From the NCBI GenBank assembly GCA_002633005.1, contig NMRA01000146.1, forward strand, positions 307,981 through 371,980: a DNA stretch of 64,000 bases, in the 5' to 3' direction. The notes beneath the pieces were generated by a model that made no database searches, was not told the origin of the DNA, and was given only the letters and a program-made list of their open reading frames with translations. Made by a program: the position numbers and the translations under genes. Positions 11,316 through 22,499 of the stretch are shown piece by piece. This stretch comes from Phoronis australis. Taxonomy: Eukaryota; Phoronida; Phoronidae. How positions within the stretch are numbered: position 1 is the stretch's first letter; every line of letters begins with the position of its first letter.

Positions 11316-11472
11316 TGTAATAGATTATGTATTGCGACCGCTAGATGGCGTGTTGTTTGAGGTACGCTCTCTATTGTCTGAAAAATGGATATCAAGTGAC
11401 TTCCTCAAAAATGGCTGTTGTTTGTCATTGAAGAACTGACTCGAATCGAATCTGGGATCATCAACGTTAACA
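11316..11472 (+). repeat. 5' LTR of the Gypsy element
   Basis: 157 bp, TG...CA bounded. It is short for a Gypsy LTR but identical in length to the 3' copy at 15548-15704, with eight substitutions between them and no indels. No clear TATA box is seen in so short a sequence. Confidence 0.95.
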
Positions 11473-11488
11473 GTTGGCGACGAGGTCG
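11473..11488 (+). other. Primer-binding region of the Gypsy element
   Basis: The sequence directly after the 5' LTR, gttggcgacgaggtcg, is in the position where the tRNA primer pairs. The TGGCGACGAGG form is common in invertebrate Gypsy elements. I cannot assign the tRNA from the sequence alone. Confidence 0.6.
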
Positions 11489-11492
11489 AAAA

Positions 11493-12228
11493 ATGTCGTC
11501 TTTAATTGGATCAATATCTCCATTAACAGAATCAACTAACTTTGATTCACACATCGAACGATTGGAGGCGTATTTCGAGGCAAATGATTTGCCCTCCGGA
11601 AAACATGTTAGTTGTTATTTAACCGTTGTCGGTGAAACTGCTTATGATCTGTTGAAATCATTGCTGTCTCCGACAGCCCCTAAGGACAAAAGTTTCAACA
11701 ATGCGTCGCTGCGCTGAAAGAACATTACTCCCCAAAACCGGTGGTGATTATGGAACGTTTCCGATTCATGAAAAAGATACAAAAGCCCACAGAGTCAATC
11801 CGTGATTATATTGCGGCTTTGAAAACCCTAAGTTTTCACTGTGATTTTAAAACTACGCTTGAGGAGCGTCTGAGAGACCATTTGGTTATGGGCCTTTACT
11901 CAGATTAATTGCAACAACGTCTCTTACGAGAGAAAGATTTGAGGTTTCAAGATGCCGTTGACGTTGTGGTTGCTATGGAAGCGGCGATGAAGGACTCTAA
12001 AGAAATTCGCCCAGCACCGCAAGATGTTCACAAAGTAGCTGGAGCTGCAGGTGGGGTGAAACCCAAGCCCAACCCTGCACCTCGTAGAACTCGTAGAAAT
12101 AGATCCACACCGTCAAACTTCAATGGATCATGGTGGCGTTGCAAAGGCAAGCACAAGGCTCGTGAGTGCCGGTTCATAAACGCCACATGTTACAAGTGTA
12201 GTAAGATAGGGCACATTAAAAGGCGTGT
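11493..12228 (+). pseudogene. Gypsy gag, frameshifted
   Basis: The frame opens at ATG 11493 (MSSLIGSISPLTES) and encodes a capsid-like region with FDSHIERLEAYFEAN, typical of Gypsy Gag. A one-base loss near 11695 throws the frame into a stop at 11714-11716, and the reading continues in another frame. A TAA at 11906-11908 is a second lesion. The nucleocapsid region has a basic Arg/Pro-rich stretch and a zinc knuckle, CYKCSKIGHIK. The last cysteine of the knuckle is lost from this frame by a further frameshift at about 12220. No functional Gag can be made. Confidence 0.85.
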
Positions 12229-15200
12229 CATTCAACCCACCATGTATCTGTGTGTGCAGGCTCTCAGGAAACGTCTCAAGCGGACACTCAGGAGGTGGAT
12301 GCCTGTGGTGTGTATCACATAAATGAAACTATCGGTGATGAGCCAGACAGGTTGACATTGACTCTTAATGGAATACCTGTTACCATGGAGGTTGACAATG
12401 GTTCCGGTCGTTCACTTATGTCTCGTGAAACATTTTTCGAGACATGGAGTGATGATTGGCGTCCAGAACTCGTCAGAAAAGAGTTGCCATTGCGTACGTA
12501 CACTAAGGAACCGATACCGGTTGCCGGTTCGTGCATTTTTTCTGTGAAATACCGAGGTTGTGTACAGGATCTGAAGTTGTGGATTGTGGAGAGTGCAGGT
12601 CCAACGTTGTTGGGTCGCAGTTGGATGCGCGAGTTCAACATGCAAGGAACATCAGATGTGTCTAAAAATGTGTTGGATGAATTTCCAACTTTGTTCGAAC
12701 CGGGTTTAGGTACCTTGCGCGATGTGAAGGCCAAAATTCATGTGGACCCTGACGTCACACCACGGTTCTTCAAAGCTCGCTCTGTGCCTCATGCAATGCA
12801 TCTTAGAATAGAAGAGGAGTTGGATCGTTTGCGGGGGCTTGACATCATTAAAGCAGTTGAGTTCAGTAATTGGGCTGGGCCCATTGTGCCAGTTATCAAG
12901 GCTGATGGTCAGTCATTGCGTATCTGTGGTGACTACAAATTAACTGTGAACAAAGTCTCTCAGTTACACCGCTATCCGATTCCGCGTATGGATGATTTGT
13001 TTGCGTCATTAGCCGGTGGACAGAAGTTCACGAAGTTGGACATGTCGAACGCTTACAACCAACTTGAGTTGGACGAGCAGTCCAAAATGTATATCACTAT
13101 TAGCACACACCGCGGATTGTTTGTCTACAAGAGGTGTCCGTTTGGTCTTAAGTCAATACCCGGTCTGTTTCAACGCCATATGGAAACATTGTTGAAAGGT
13201 ATCCCACACGTAGTTGTGTACCTTGATGACGTGCTTGTTACTGGCGTTGATTATAAGGAACACTTAAACAATCTGCGTGAAGTACTGCCTCGTTTCTCAG
13301 AATCCGGTCTTAAGCTCCGTAAACACAAGTGTTCACTGATGCAGTCAGAAGTTGTGTACAATGTATTTGGGTCGTCGCGTCACCTCTGAAGGACTTCACC
13401 CTATTCAGGATCGTGTTAAAGCTATCTTGAATGCTCCCGTACCGTCAAATGTCTCTGAACTCAAAGCTTTTTTGGGTATGCTAAACCATTATGGATCTTT
13501 TCTGTGTGATTTGAGTACATCACTTGAACCTCTTCATCAGTTGTTGAGGCGTAATCAAACTTGGTTTTGGTCGGCAGAGTGTCAGAGGGCATTTGATAGT
13601 GCGAAGAAACTGTTGTGTTCATCTCCATTGTTAGTTCATTATGACCCTAATAAACCAATACTACTGTCGTGTGATGCGACTTCGTATGGTTGAGGTTGCA
13701 CTTTGTCTCACATAAACCCTGATGGAACTGAATCGCCTATTGCACATGCATCGAGATCTTTGAACAGGCCGAACGAAACTATGCTATGGTTGACAAGGAG
13801 GGTCTAGCTTGTGTTTTCGCTGTTAAGAAAATGCACCAGTATGTTTGGGGTTGTAAATTCACACTAGAAACAGATCACAAACCCATTTTAACCCTTTTAC
13901 GTGAGACAAAATCTATACGCCCTATGGCGTCAGCCAGAATGCAGCGTTGGGCCTTGACGTTGTCCGGTTATGATTACTGTATTCGTTATCGTAAGGGATC
14001 AACCAATTGTGTTGTAGATGCTCTCAGTAGATTGTCATTGCCGTTTCAGGAGGTAAACACTCCTACCCCTGGTGATGTGGTTTTGTTGATGCAGACATTG
14101 CAAAAGAGTGAATCTCCTGTATCTGCATCGCAATTGAGACTTTGGACAAGTCGTGACCCTGTGTTATCTACTGTTAAGTCATGTATTATGTCAAGTAGTT
14201 GGGATAAGTTACCATCTGTCTTACTTGATGATTTGACACCATGTGTAAGCAGGAAGCTTGGACTAAGTGTACAAGTAAACTTAGTTTTGTGGGGATCACG
14301 TGTGATTATTCCCCCGCAAGGTCGTGTTAAGATTTTAGATGAGTTACATGATGCACATCCTGGTATTTGTGCTATGAAATCTTTGAGTAGAAACTATGTT
14401 TGGTGGCCTGGTTTAGATTAAGCATTGAGTGATGTTGTTAAGAAATATAAAACTTGTCAAATGTTGAGTAAGAAACCTGCTGAGGCACCATTGAGCATGT
14501 GGCAGTTCCCTACCGCATCTTGGGAAACGCTTCATATTGATTTTGTTGGACCATTTCTCGGTACATATTTTCACATAGCTATTGATGCCTACTCTAAATG
14601 GATTGAGTCATGTAACATGAGCAGCATTACTGCTGAGTTAACCATTGAGAAATTACGTCATATTTTTGCAACCCATGGTTTGCCTGATACCATTGTTTCA
14701 GATAATGGTAGTGCATTTATTAGTCAGACATTCCAAGAGTTTCTTGCAAAAAACGGTATTAAGCATGTCACTAGTGTGCCATTTAAGCCTGCATTGAACG
14801 GCGCTGCAGAAAGGGCAGTGCAGATTACCAAGAACGGTTTGAAGCGTGTCACTGAAGTTTCGCTCGAAACACGTTTGTCACGGGTTTTACTGAGCTACAG
14901 GACACGACCACATTCTGTGACAGGAGTTACACCCGCAGAGTTGCTTATGAATCGTACATTAACGACTGCTTTAAGCAGAGTGGAACCTGATTTCACTAGC
15001 CGAGTCAAAACTAAACAAGCTGTTCAATGTGAAAATCACAAATCTGGTAAATTACATGTACGTGTATTTGAGATTTGTGATAAGGTTCTGTTTCAAAACT
15101 TTGGTGGTGGCCCTAATAAGTTGCCAGGTATCATTATGGAAAGTTTAGGGTCTCGCATGTATTTGGTGAAATCTGACCATGACAAATATTATAGACATCA

Positions 15201-15498
15201 TGTTGACCAGATGCAGCTAGATTGTACATCTCCCAGTTTGCATGATAGAAGTGTAGAAGTAACTGATCATTCGTCTTCTTGTAATGATATTGTTAACATT
15301 GAACCTGTGCCTAATGTTAACGAGCCTGATTCAGCGACAAGCCCTGATGATATGTTGAGTTCACCCATTGTTCCCGAATCTAACAGGGATGTTGTGGAAT
15401 CACCCTCAGCATCTGTGCCTGTTCCGGAAGCTCCGCCAGTACCGGCTTCTAGACGTTCGCTCAGAAATTTTAAGCCCCCGGACAGGTTGAACTTGTAA
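12229..15498 (+). pseudogene. Gypsy pol (PR-RT-RNaseH-IN), multiply broken
   Basis: Domains in order: an aspartic protease with VDNGSG where D-T/S-G is expected; reverse transcriptase about 12770-13330 with the YLDDVLV motif; RNase H about 13620-14040 with LSCDATSYG and ETDHKPIL; integrase zinc finger about 14340-14470 (HDAHPG...KTCQ); catalytic core about 14530-14880 with LHIDFVGPF, IVSDNGSAF and NGAAER; and a GPY-type module near 15080-15220 (KLPGIIME..., RHHVDQ). Lesions: a small insertion near 13355-13365, TGA at 13691-13693, a one-base loss near 13765, and TAA at 14419-14421. In the zinc finger the first cysteine of the C-x2-C pair is a tyrosine. The TAA at 15496-15498 is the natural stop. 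Confidence 0.9.
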
Positions 15499-15536
15499 AA
15501 CTGTTTGTTGTTCCTGTAGTTAAGTTTTCCAAGCTT

Positions 15537-15547
15537 GAGGGGAAGGG
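15537..15547 (+). other. Polypurine tract of the Gypsy element
   Basis: The run gaggggaaggg lies directly before the TGTAAT of the 3' LTR, where the plus-strand primer is expected. Confidence 0.85.
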
Positions 15548-15704
15548 TGTAATAAATTATGTATTGCGACCGCTAGATGGCGTGTTGTCTGAGGTACGCT
15601 CCCTATTTTTTAAAAAATGGATATCAAGTGACTTCCTCAAAACTGGCTGTTGTTTGTCTTTGAAGAACTGACTCGAATCGAATCTGGGATCATCAACGTT
15701 AACA
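15548..15704 (+). repeat. 3' LTR of the Gypsy element
   Basis: 157 bp, TGTAAT...TTAACA, about 95% identical to the 5' LTR. It is followed by gctca, the likely target duplication with one mismatch to gctaa on the left side. Confidence 0.95.
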
Positions 15705-17126
15705 GCTCATTCACTCGTTCGTACATTGTCATCACACCAATCGTTGAATTTAGGCTCGCGGCTCAGTACGCACGTTTCCGTCTACTGTGGTCTTAACTAC
15801 TAAAACATGGACTTCCTCGGAGATTGTAGTTAAAAGCGCACATTTGTCATTTAATTTTGTTTTTTCAGGACAGTCCACCTTAGTAAAGAGTGTGGAGGGG
15901 TCGTCAGGCACAGCCAAACTGTGTGCTAAAGTTGTGTCATGCAAATTAATTTCGATACATCAGCTTTAGGGGAGGCTGGTAACCCGTTAGATATCACTTG
16001 GAAAACACGTGAATTTCTGTGGCAGCCTCCGTAAGGGAAGGTTTGCCAGAGTTTTCTACGTCAACGGCTGTCAAATTCCCCAAAACATCACCAAACTCCA
16101 AGCTCATGCTCTTGTGTTTTCAAACAAGAATGTGTTAGTTGACGTTTAGTCTACCCCGAGTAGGATAAAGATTTCTATCTTTTGGCTTCAAGTCGTATAC
16201 CGATTTTCTTAGATTTGTAGCCGCAGCCCTAGTGAGTGGAACAGGCTCAGTTATGGTTACACAGATTTTTAGACAAAAGATAAGAGTTTCTTTAGTTGAC
16301 GAACATCCCTCTCCCCCTTCCGTGTTGGGTTAAGGTGCGTTCACACAGGCAAACTCCACCAAACGTTTGCTCCTCACAATGTCTAAAGTTTTGATAAGTT
16401 TGGAAACCAGTTCATGCTAGCAGAAAATAAGGAGGATGCCATTTTGGTTATAATTCACCAAAATTCACCAGTGTTCAAATTAATGTGCATGACCAAACTT
16501 CAGCACGCTAATAGATCGTGTCTTCAACCCATCCAGACAGGAAACTTTTGCTTGCAGACTTGACCAAAATCAGGGTTGGATATTTTGCAAAGTTTACACA
16601 AAATGCCGACCTGGACCTGTCTTTCAAATCAATCGTGCGCATATGATGATGTATGATTTTGGAAATGTTGTGTTATAGAAAGGATAGAGGCCTTTTGAAA
16701 CTTCTTCAGTAAGTCCACACTCCGGCCGTACCTACCACTTACCTCAGTTTTGTTCATTTCGCTAGTAGTATGAATTTTCAACGTCGCGAGCTTACACACG
16801 AAACTCTAGTGTGACCTCGCTATTCACTGCCGTGACTTTCCTCAAGATTGCAAGAAACTAGCTTCACGGAACACGACACTCATATGCGCACCCTGTTAGA
16901 TGTTGGAACTTTGACGCAATTATTTGAATATACATGTACATCACTTTTTGTCCACTGGTGTGGGCCTGTCTACAGACATGTGACTGTAGGGCAAAACCCT
17001 AGCTGTTCCGAGCTTATGACTATTGACGGAACTAGACCACTGCTTCCTTGATATCGACGACGACTTTCGGCACCCAAAAATGATAAGCTGTTGCTCCAAA
17101 TTTGCTGGAGAGACGGGACCACTCAC
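15705..17126. other. Region that should hold the receptor's 3' exons; none identified
   Basis: The minus-strand exon 17127-18205 ends in phase 0 at a gtgagt donor, so at least one more coding exon must lie below 17127 or outside the window. A minus-strand frame at 15944-15750 ending in a stop (with LNDKCALLTTISEEVHVLVV) is the only candidate. It has a possible acceptor but no recognisable homology. Otherwise nothing is seen. Confidence 0.3.
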
Positions 17127-18205
17127 TTTACTCAGTTTGTATGTTGCCGTGGCGTGAGCCCAAGCATAGAAGTAGTAGACGCTATTACTTGACGTTTTCA
17201 CGTCCTTGTGGTTGTAATGACCCAGTATTTCTAGAGCCCGTGCTGCTATGGTCAGATGTAGATTTTCAACGTTAAAATTTCTTAACCTCGATTGGAAATC
17301 GTGGCCTTCATAACACTGCTGGAGACAACTGACCCAGTCTTTTGTTTTCCCTTCGTTCACTCCAAGAATCAGCAATGCTGCAACTAAAGTGTCGTGTATT
17401 GATCGAGTTGGAAATCTGTATCGTTGTAGCTCAGCAACACGCTGCCTGCTTATTGTCATCAACATTTTCGTGTAGCGATTCATAGTTCTAATGTGATTCA
17501 GCCTGTCGGTGGCCGCTTTGAAATCGTCTAACACATCAAATAATCCCTGCCGGGCAACCACGGTGAGCATTCGTTTCATTCCCGCGTGATCCTTGGTTTT
17601 CTCCATGCCTTGAATTGTAGACTTAAGCGTAAGCGCCATTATCAATTGCTGAGATTGTCGGATCAGCTCCACGTCTTCATCCAGCTGTTCCCGTTTCATA
17701 TGAGCTGCTGTTTTATTGTAGTTTGTCAGAGCCGCTTGGATTTTCTCGCGGTCTTTAGTTCCTTGACTTAACGTCAACGTTATTTTGTTGAGTTCGTGCT
17801 TCAGGCAATTGATATCGCCTAGTTTCTTCGGAGGTTCAACCTGCTGCCTGACCTTTTCGCTTTTCTTATCGGCAACATCGGGGCACGTGGACAGGAAACG
17901 TCCAAGCATGGTTCCACTGTCTATCACATGGAGTGCATTGGGAATTAGAGCGTGCTGTGTTATGTGCCTTGCAATCTTACCACGGGGTTTCTTCTTTTCC
18001 TCTAGCATCTGTAGCAACTTGGCTACAACGTTGTCGAACTCTACTTCTCCTTCAATTATTTGTCGTTTCGTCTCTGCCAAGTAAGCATTGCGCATGTGCC
18101 ACACGCAAATGAAGACGAATGTCACGCAGCAGATAACCAGGACCAATGTAGTCAATGTCTTTGACTCCGTAATGTCGACGACATGAGTCCAAAGGTACTC
18201 GTGCA
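17127..18205 (-). CDS. Receptor exon: TM helix plus dynein-stalk-like cytoplasmic region
   Basis: The exon begins after a tgattgattgtag acceptor in phase 1. It encodes a short juxtamembrane segment, then a single hydrophobic helix (LTTLVLVICCVTFVFICVWHM). About 320 cytosolic residues follow, largely charged and helical. The last 110 residues carry VAELQRYRFPTRSI, VAALLILGV, KDWVSCLQQC, a F-x2-RLRNFNVENL segment, a K-x4-S step and YFYAWAHATATYKLSK. This order matches the microtubule-binding-stalk region of dynein heavy chains (ELR-Y-xPP, ILLG, DW, FDKDNI, S-A-x-W-V-x-A-x-Y). That match is my recognition of a pattern, not a computed alignment. No P-loop or AAA module is present. The exon ends at YKLSK in phase 0 before a perfect gtgagt donor; the open frame that continues to 16941 is read-through into intron. 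No in-frame Met precedes the TM segment within the exon, which supports splicing from the TSP1 exon upstream. Confidence 0.65.
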
Positions 18206-19156
18206 CTACAATCAATCAAAATCCTGTACAGGCTCTTGATATGCGAAACTTTTAAAAGTATTTCGAATAGCTTATTGCTTAAGTTTTCGTGGCGACATTT
18301 TAGGTCTACTAGTTTCGACGCCCCTACTGAAAAATGTTCTTCAAATATCCACCAAAACCCGCAATTTTATGTGTCATTCAGATGAAAATTTCGTGAAATG
18401 TTTTCAAAATGTCACATTTTCGACATTTCATAAAATCACGTAGGGATAGTAACTGAGTACTTGAGTGGTATACAACTTAGGTAGGTCACGTGACCGTATC
18501 CTCGATAAGTGGGCGTGTGCACGAGCATGAATGAACTTTCATGCCCGAAAACTTAATTATTATTTATTTTAGTCACACCTTCCGACTGACGAAGTTCATC
18601 GTGTACATGTATTCTAATTTGGTGAATGTAAAATAAAGAATATCTTTACAAATGTCTAAATGAAACTTCAGCAGCGCAGTTTCCGTCAAGTTTGTCATTC
18701 TGCCAATCTGGGCTGAGTACCATACACGCAAGAATCTTGCGAGTAATGGTAGGGTGATCACGTTCTTCCCTTGTATGGCAAACTCTTGCGAAGTCTTATT
18801 TGATATTACGTTTTTGTGACGTTATTGCGTATACGGAAGGCACGCCTGGACACTATTGTCTTTCGTCGTTCAGTCGTTTTGACTATATTTTTACCCTTTG
18901 TGTAACGAAAGTCTGTGACAAGCTCATTTCATTTGAGAGTCACCAGTTTTGCAACCCCACAAACCACTTATCATCGCAACGGAAAAAAGTGAGATTGTAC
19001 TGTGAACATCTACATGTACCTACATGTACATGTACACGTCAAATGTCGTATTTTGAAGAATTTGCAGTTATGACAATTTGTGGTCAAACAACGTCTAGTT
19101 ACATGAATCCAGTTACATGTAGTTGGCCTTGGTCGTTATTTTGAATTTCTACTCAC
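18206..19156 (-). other. Intron between TSP1 and TM exons
   Basis: 951 bp, bounded by a gtgagt donor and a tag acceptor, both phase 1. Contains tacatgta palindromes. No further exon recognised. Confidence 0.5.
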
Positions 19157-19345
19157 TTTCGTGATATGGGTCGCATGGGAATTCGTCTTTGCAGGCTGCA
19201 AAATGTCTGTGCGAATCCGGGCAGTCGTCGCCCCCATTCTCCGACGGTGACGGGTTGGTGCAGGTTCGTTCCCTGCGTCGAATTCCCTTACCACAAGTTG
19301 TACTGCAGCCGCCCCATTCAAGCCAATCTGACCATACACCATGAA
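19157..19345 (-). CDS. Thrombospondin type 1 repeat exon
   Basis: The minus-strand translation reads [15 protein letters not shown], then [11 protein letters not shown], and GGDDC...ACKDEFPC. This is a full TSP1 repeat with the W-x-x-W-x-x-W ladder, the CSxTCGxG motif, the R-x-R layer and six cysteines. TSP1 repeats are extracellular modules of UNC5, ADAMTS and semaphorin-type proteins. The exon is 189 nt, enters after cttgaag and leaves at gtgagt, both phase 1. The frame contains no long ATG-started open frame, so it is easily missed. It joins in frame to the TM exon below it and accepts any of the Ig exons above it. Confidence 0.9.
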
Positions 19346-19887
19346 CTTCAAGAAATGAGAGTGAACGTGTTACCGCCTTTCAATTCATCTGCAGATAAAG
19401 TTTTTGCGTGCACGATGTGTCATGTTTGAAGACTGAGGTTTGCAAAGCTTCTTGAACCTGACTCCTGCTAAACAACACTAGAGATTTTTACCGTCTCAAA
19501 CCCGTTCTCACAGCGTCCCATACTCATTTTGAAAGTCATTTCTGGGCCTGTTGACCAATATGTGTAATCGAAATCGAACACGAAATTACTTTTTGTATTT
19601 TTCGATCCGTTATTCTTTTGTGCGATCTCCACGTTAGTGTTATTATTATGTATAATCTATTACATTATGATTTTTGCCGGTGAGTCTCTCATTCGCGTGT
19701 GACGACACCAGCATTCAAGTTTTAACCTGAGTTCGACACTGAACTCGAAATCTCCAGTCTTCAGCTCGTATTTAGTGCCGCCGTTCTTCTAATGCAAACT
19801 TGGAATATAAATTAATGAGCGATAATCAAAATGTATTCAAGCTCGGGATAGTAGGCACTGATAGTCTGGGACCAAATGCTGTTTTTT

Positions 19888-19985
19888 ACTTAACCGGGAT
19901 TTGTCGGATAAAGTTTTTTTTCCTTGCTGTTTCATGTAGCCTAGGCATAGTTAACCCTTGATCATTTTTAAAATATGCAAATTAA
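19888..19985 (-). repeat. Outer inverted repeat, left arm
   Basis: Read on the minus strand it contains atttgcatattt, tcaaggg, atgaaacagcaa and ctttatccgacaaa. The same order occurs on the plus strand at 28668-28785. About 90 bp align with small indels. Confidence 0.6.
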
Positions 19986-20920
19986 GGTCGCCATTATGCA
20001 AAATTCTATTTTTGCTTATAATTTGCTTACCAAACACTGCAGGCAGAAAATTTTGACGTTTTTACCCATGTTTCCATGAATTTAATACTACAAGTTTTTG
20101 GTGAATATATTGTCAATTTGCATAATTTGGGCAAATTAAGGCGGCCATCATTATGCAAAATTCTATTTTTGCTTATAATTTCCTTACCAAGCACTGACGG
20201 CAGGTTATTTTGAAGTTTTACCCATGTTTCTATGGTCAACGAGTTGAGTAATGGAATTTTTTGGGTGGATACAACGTCAATTTGCATAAATCATTTTACT
20301 TGTTCTAATAGCCATGGTACCAATCATCACAGGGGAATTATCATGGAATTTGTACCTATGTTTCTATGGTCAATTAGTTTAATGAGATCATGCATGTTGT
20401 TGTATGATAAATTTGCATAATTAATGCAAATTAAGGTCACCATTATTCAAAATTATATTTTGCTTAAAACGCCTTTACCAAGCAGTTCAGACAGGTTACT
20501 TTAATGTTTTCACCTGCGCTTCCATGGTCAGTGAATTTAATGGACCTCGTTTACTGGTGGATACATTATGAATTTGCATAATAAGTGTATATGCAAATTA
20601 GGGCCGCCATTATTCAAAATTCTACTTTTGCTTATAGCTGAAGTACTAGGCTCCCCAATTAAACTATTTTAACGTCTTTACCCAATGTTCCTGTGAAATC
20701 AGTAGGTAAGTTGTTGCATGATGAATTTTCATAATTTATACAAATAAAGGACACCAGTATTCCAAATACTGTTACTGCTCATAATTTCCTTCCGGGCTTT
20801 ACATATAGATTATTTTCAAATTCATCTCATGTGTTCATGAATTTGCAATAATTTATACTTTACACAAATTACAGCTGTCATATTCAAAATTCTACTTGTG
20901 CTTATAACTGCTGCATCAGA
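19976..20920 (+). repeat. Tandem array of about 150-bp units, left arm of an inverted pair
   Basis: Units share the motif caaattaaggtcgccattatg, then caaaattctatttttgctta, a ttaccaa-cactg step and acccatgtttc-atgg. Recognisable starts lie near 19976, 20124, 20424, 20594, 20735 and 20866, with divergence rising to the right. The array is mirrored on the other strand at about 22500-23165. Confidence 0.75.
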
Positions 20921-20979
20921 CACCTGAGGTTAGTTATAAATATTTGCACCAATGTTTCTGTGGTAGATGAGTTTAATGA

Positions 20980-22195
20980 AATCTGTTTGCAGGTTGTAGC
21001 ATGATAAATTTGCAGAATCTCCTTCTTGATGTTGAAGTAATGAAATACTTGGTGTAGCGTGTGTTCTGCAGTTTGAGACTTTAACTTTGGGCACATTTGC
21101 CATTTGTCGAACAAGATTGAAACACATCTGGGAGAGATGGAGAGCGGTCAACATTAGATCTTGTACTAGAACCTATCACACGGAAGAAAGTAAGCCATGT
21201 TTTGATGCACATGCCCAGGATATTGCACGAATCTGTCAAATGTAGATACCAGCATCGATCTATTAGATACCAAGGTCCATCCCAAAGACGTAGTAGTGAA
21301 CATTAGCATGACAGGATTACTACTCCAACAGTTAATGTAGGCCTACATGAAACAAGCATTGGACAGGTAATGTTATCAGACTTTGAGAAAGGCTAGCAGT
21401 ATGTTAGGAACACAAGTAGGCAATCACTGACGAAGATCCTTGTCCCTCAATACAGTACAAGGACATTGGAGATCGAGACATCCCATGAAGAAGCTAGCTC
21501 CATTATTGTCCAACAAGACGTGAAATGTGCCTATGAACAAATTTTAGGTTGTATCGGATGACAAAATGTATTTGTATTTGTCCTTGTCTGCGTTACTAAG
21601 ACAAGGGACAGCTTCAAATACCACAACCATGAAATCACCTTCAGTGTAGTAAGCGTAGAACAGTCGTAGACATAAAGTTAATACTGGAAACATGTAGCGA
21701 TATTGTGAAGGTCTCCTGCCCATGCGCTTTAGGGTTGTAACGTGGAGTTGGAAAGGGATCCATTGTTAAAATACTGAAGGCTGGACATGACTTGTCTGGC
21801 ATCGGCACTTTTAATGCACATTTTCTGATGTCATGAAACAGGCAAATAAATGTATGCGTGCCTGCTATGGAATGAAGAGAACCAAGAAAATGCCAGGAAC
21901 CAGACTACTGGTACGGGGAAGAGAAATGGCAAGAAATATATGTCCGCCTCCAAACTGTCACCGACAACAGAGGCATTCACAGAGAATATAAACGCAAACA
22001 GAGCCCATTACCAGTCAGCCACGTGGTGGAATGTCTCTAGCATTAGATCCAGAGGACTATGGATGGAAGAAATACGCCATGAACAAATCTCTCTCCACAT
22101 TCTTAATTCCGCATGGTGTTCAATTCGCTCCTGTTGCATACTGTTGATGATTTGGTGTGACTGCAAAGGTCAGATTTCATAAATTGCAGTGTCAA
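20980..22195 (+). pseudogene. Remnant of a transposon-encoded protein
   Basis: Between the inverted arms, fragments of one protein can be read in several plus-strand frames. The clearest are SASKLSPTTEAF followed by NINANRAHYQSATWW (21945-22030). In another frame LALDPEDYGWKKY and a LIPHGVQFAPVAYC segment (22035-22145) follow, and then a short CDCKG. This sequence of motifs (PPT..AL, RAHYQ..W, P-x-P..YGW, AP..LL, cysteine-rich CxC) is familiar from large repetitive proteins of aquatic invertebrates that I associate with DNA transposons. The superfamily is uncertain; an Academ-type element is one possibility. Frameshifts and stops show it is dead. Confidence 0.4.
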
Positions 22196-22499
22196 TTTTC
22201 TACCCCGCACATTTTACGCACGTTATACTGTAGTGTGCTCACGTTCCGAGTGTCAACTTATCATTTGAAACGTCTTGTGACTGGTCTCTATTAGATAGAT
22301 TATGTCCTGGGTTTATGCAGTTAAAAAATTTGGTCATCTACTACATACACTGTATAACCTGGGTATCAGACAAAACTAAAATGTATAATGCTGTGAAATG
22401 AATTACATATCATTTTTTATGTAATGACAGATTACCTAAAATTCATCTGTAAAAATACCAAAATAATCTACATGTAGTGCCCCCAGTTAGAGAGTTACG

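Larger units (their letters stand above)
11316..15704 (+). mobile_element. Complete but inactive Ty3/Gypsy LTR retrotransposon
   Basis: The element is 4,389 bp, with two 157-bp LTRs that both begin TGTAAT and end TTAACA. They are flanked by a near-perfect 5-bp target duplication (gctaa before, gctca after). Order inside: primer-binding region, gag with a CCHC knuckle, protease, reverse transcriptase, RNase H, integrase with a GPY-type C-terminal module, and a purine tract. This order (integrase last) defines Ty3/Gypsy rather than Copia. The LTRs differ at eight positions, about 95% identity, so the insertion is not recent. At least six frame or stop lesions plus two altered key residues make it non-autonomous. 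It sits between the THAP region and the 3' end of the receptor gene. Confidence 0.95.

Noticed and set aside
15750-15944. Candidate last exon of the minus-strand receptor
   Set aside because: An open frame with a possible acceptor, but phase and homology cannot be shown. Mentioned only as a candidate in the region entry.
16941-17126. C-terminal extension of the long minus-strand open frame below 17127
   Set aside because: A perfect gtgagt donor lies at the point where the conserved pattern ends; the remaining codons look like intron read-through.
19136-19429. ATG-started open frames on both strands across the TSP1 exon
   Set aside because: They are shadows; the real exon is in a different minus-strand frame with full TSP1 motifs and phase-1 splice sites.
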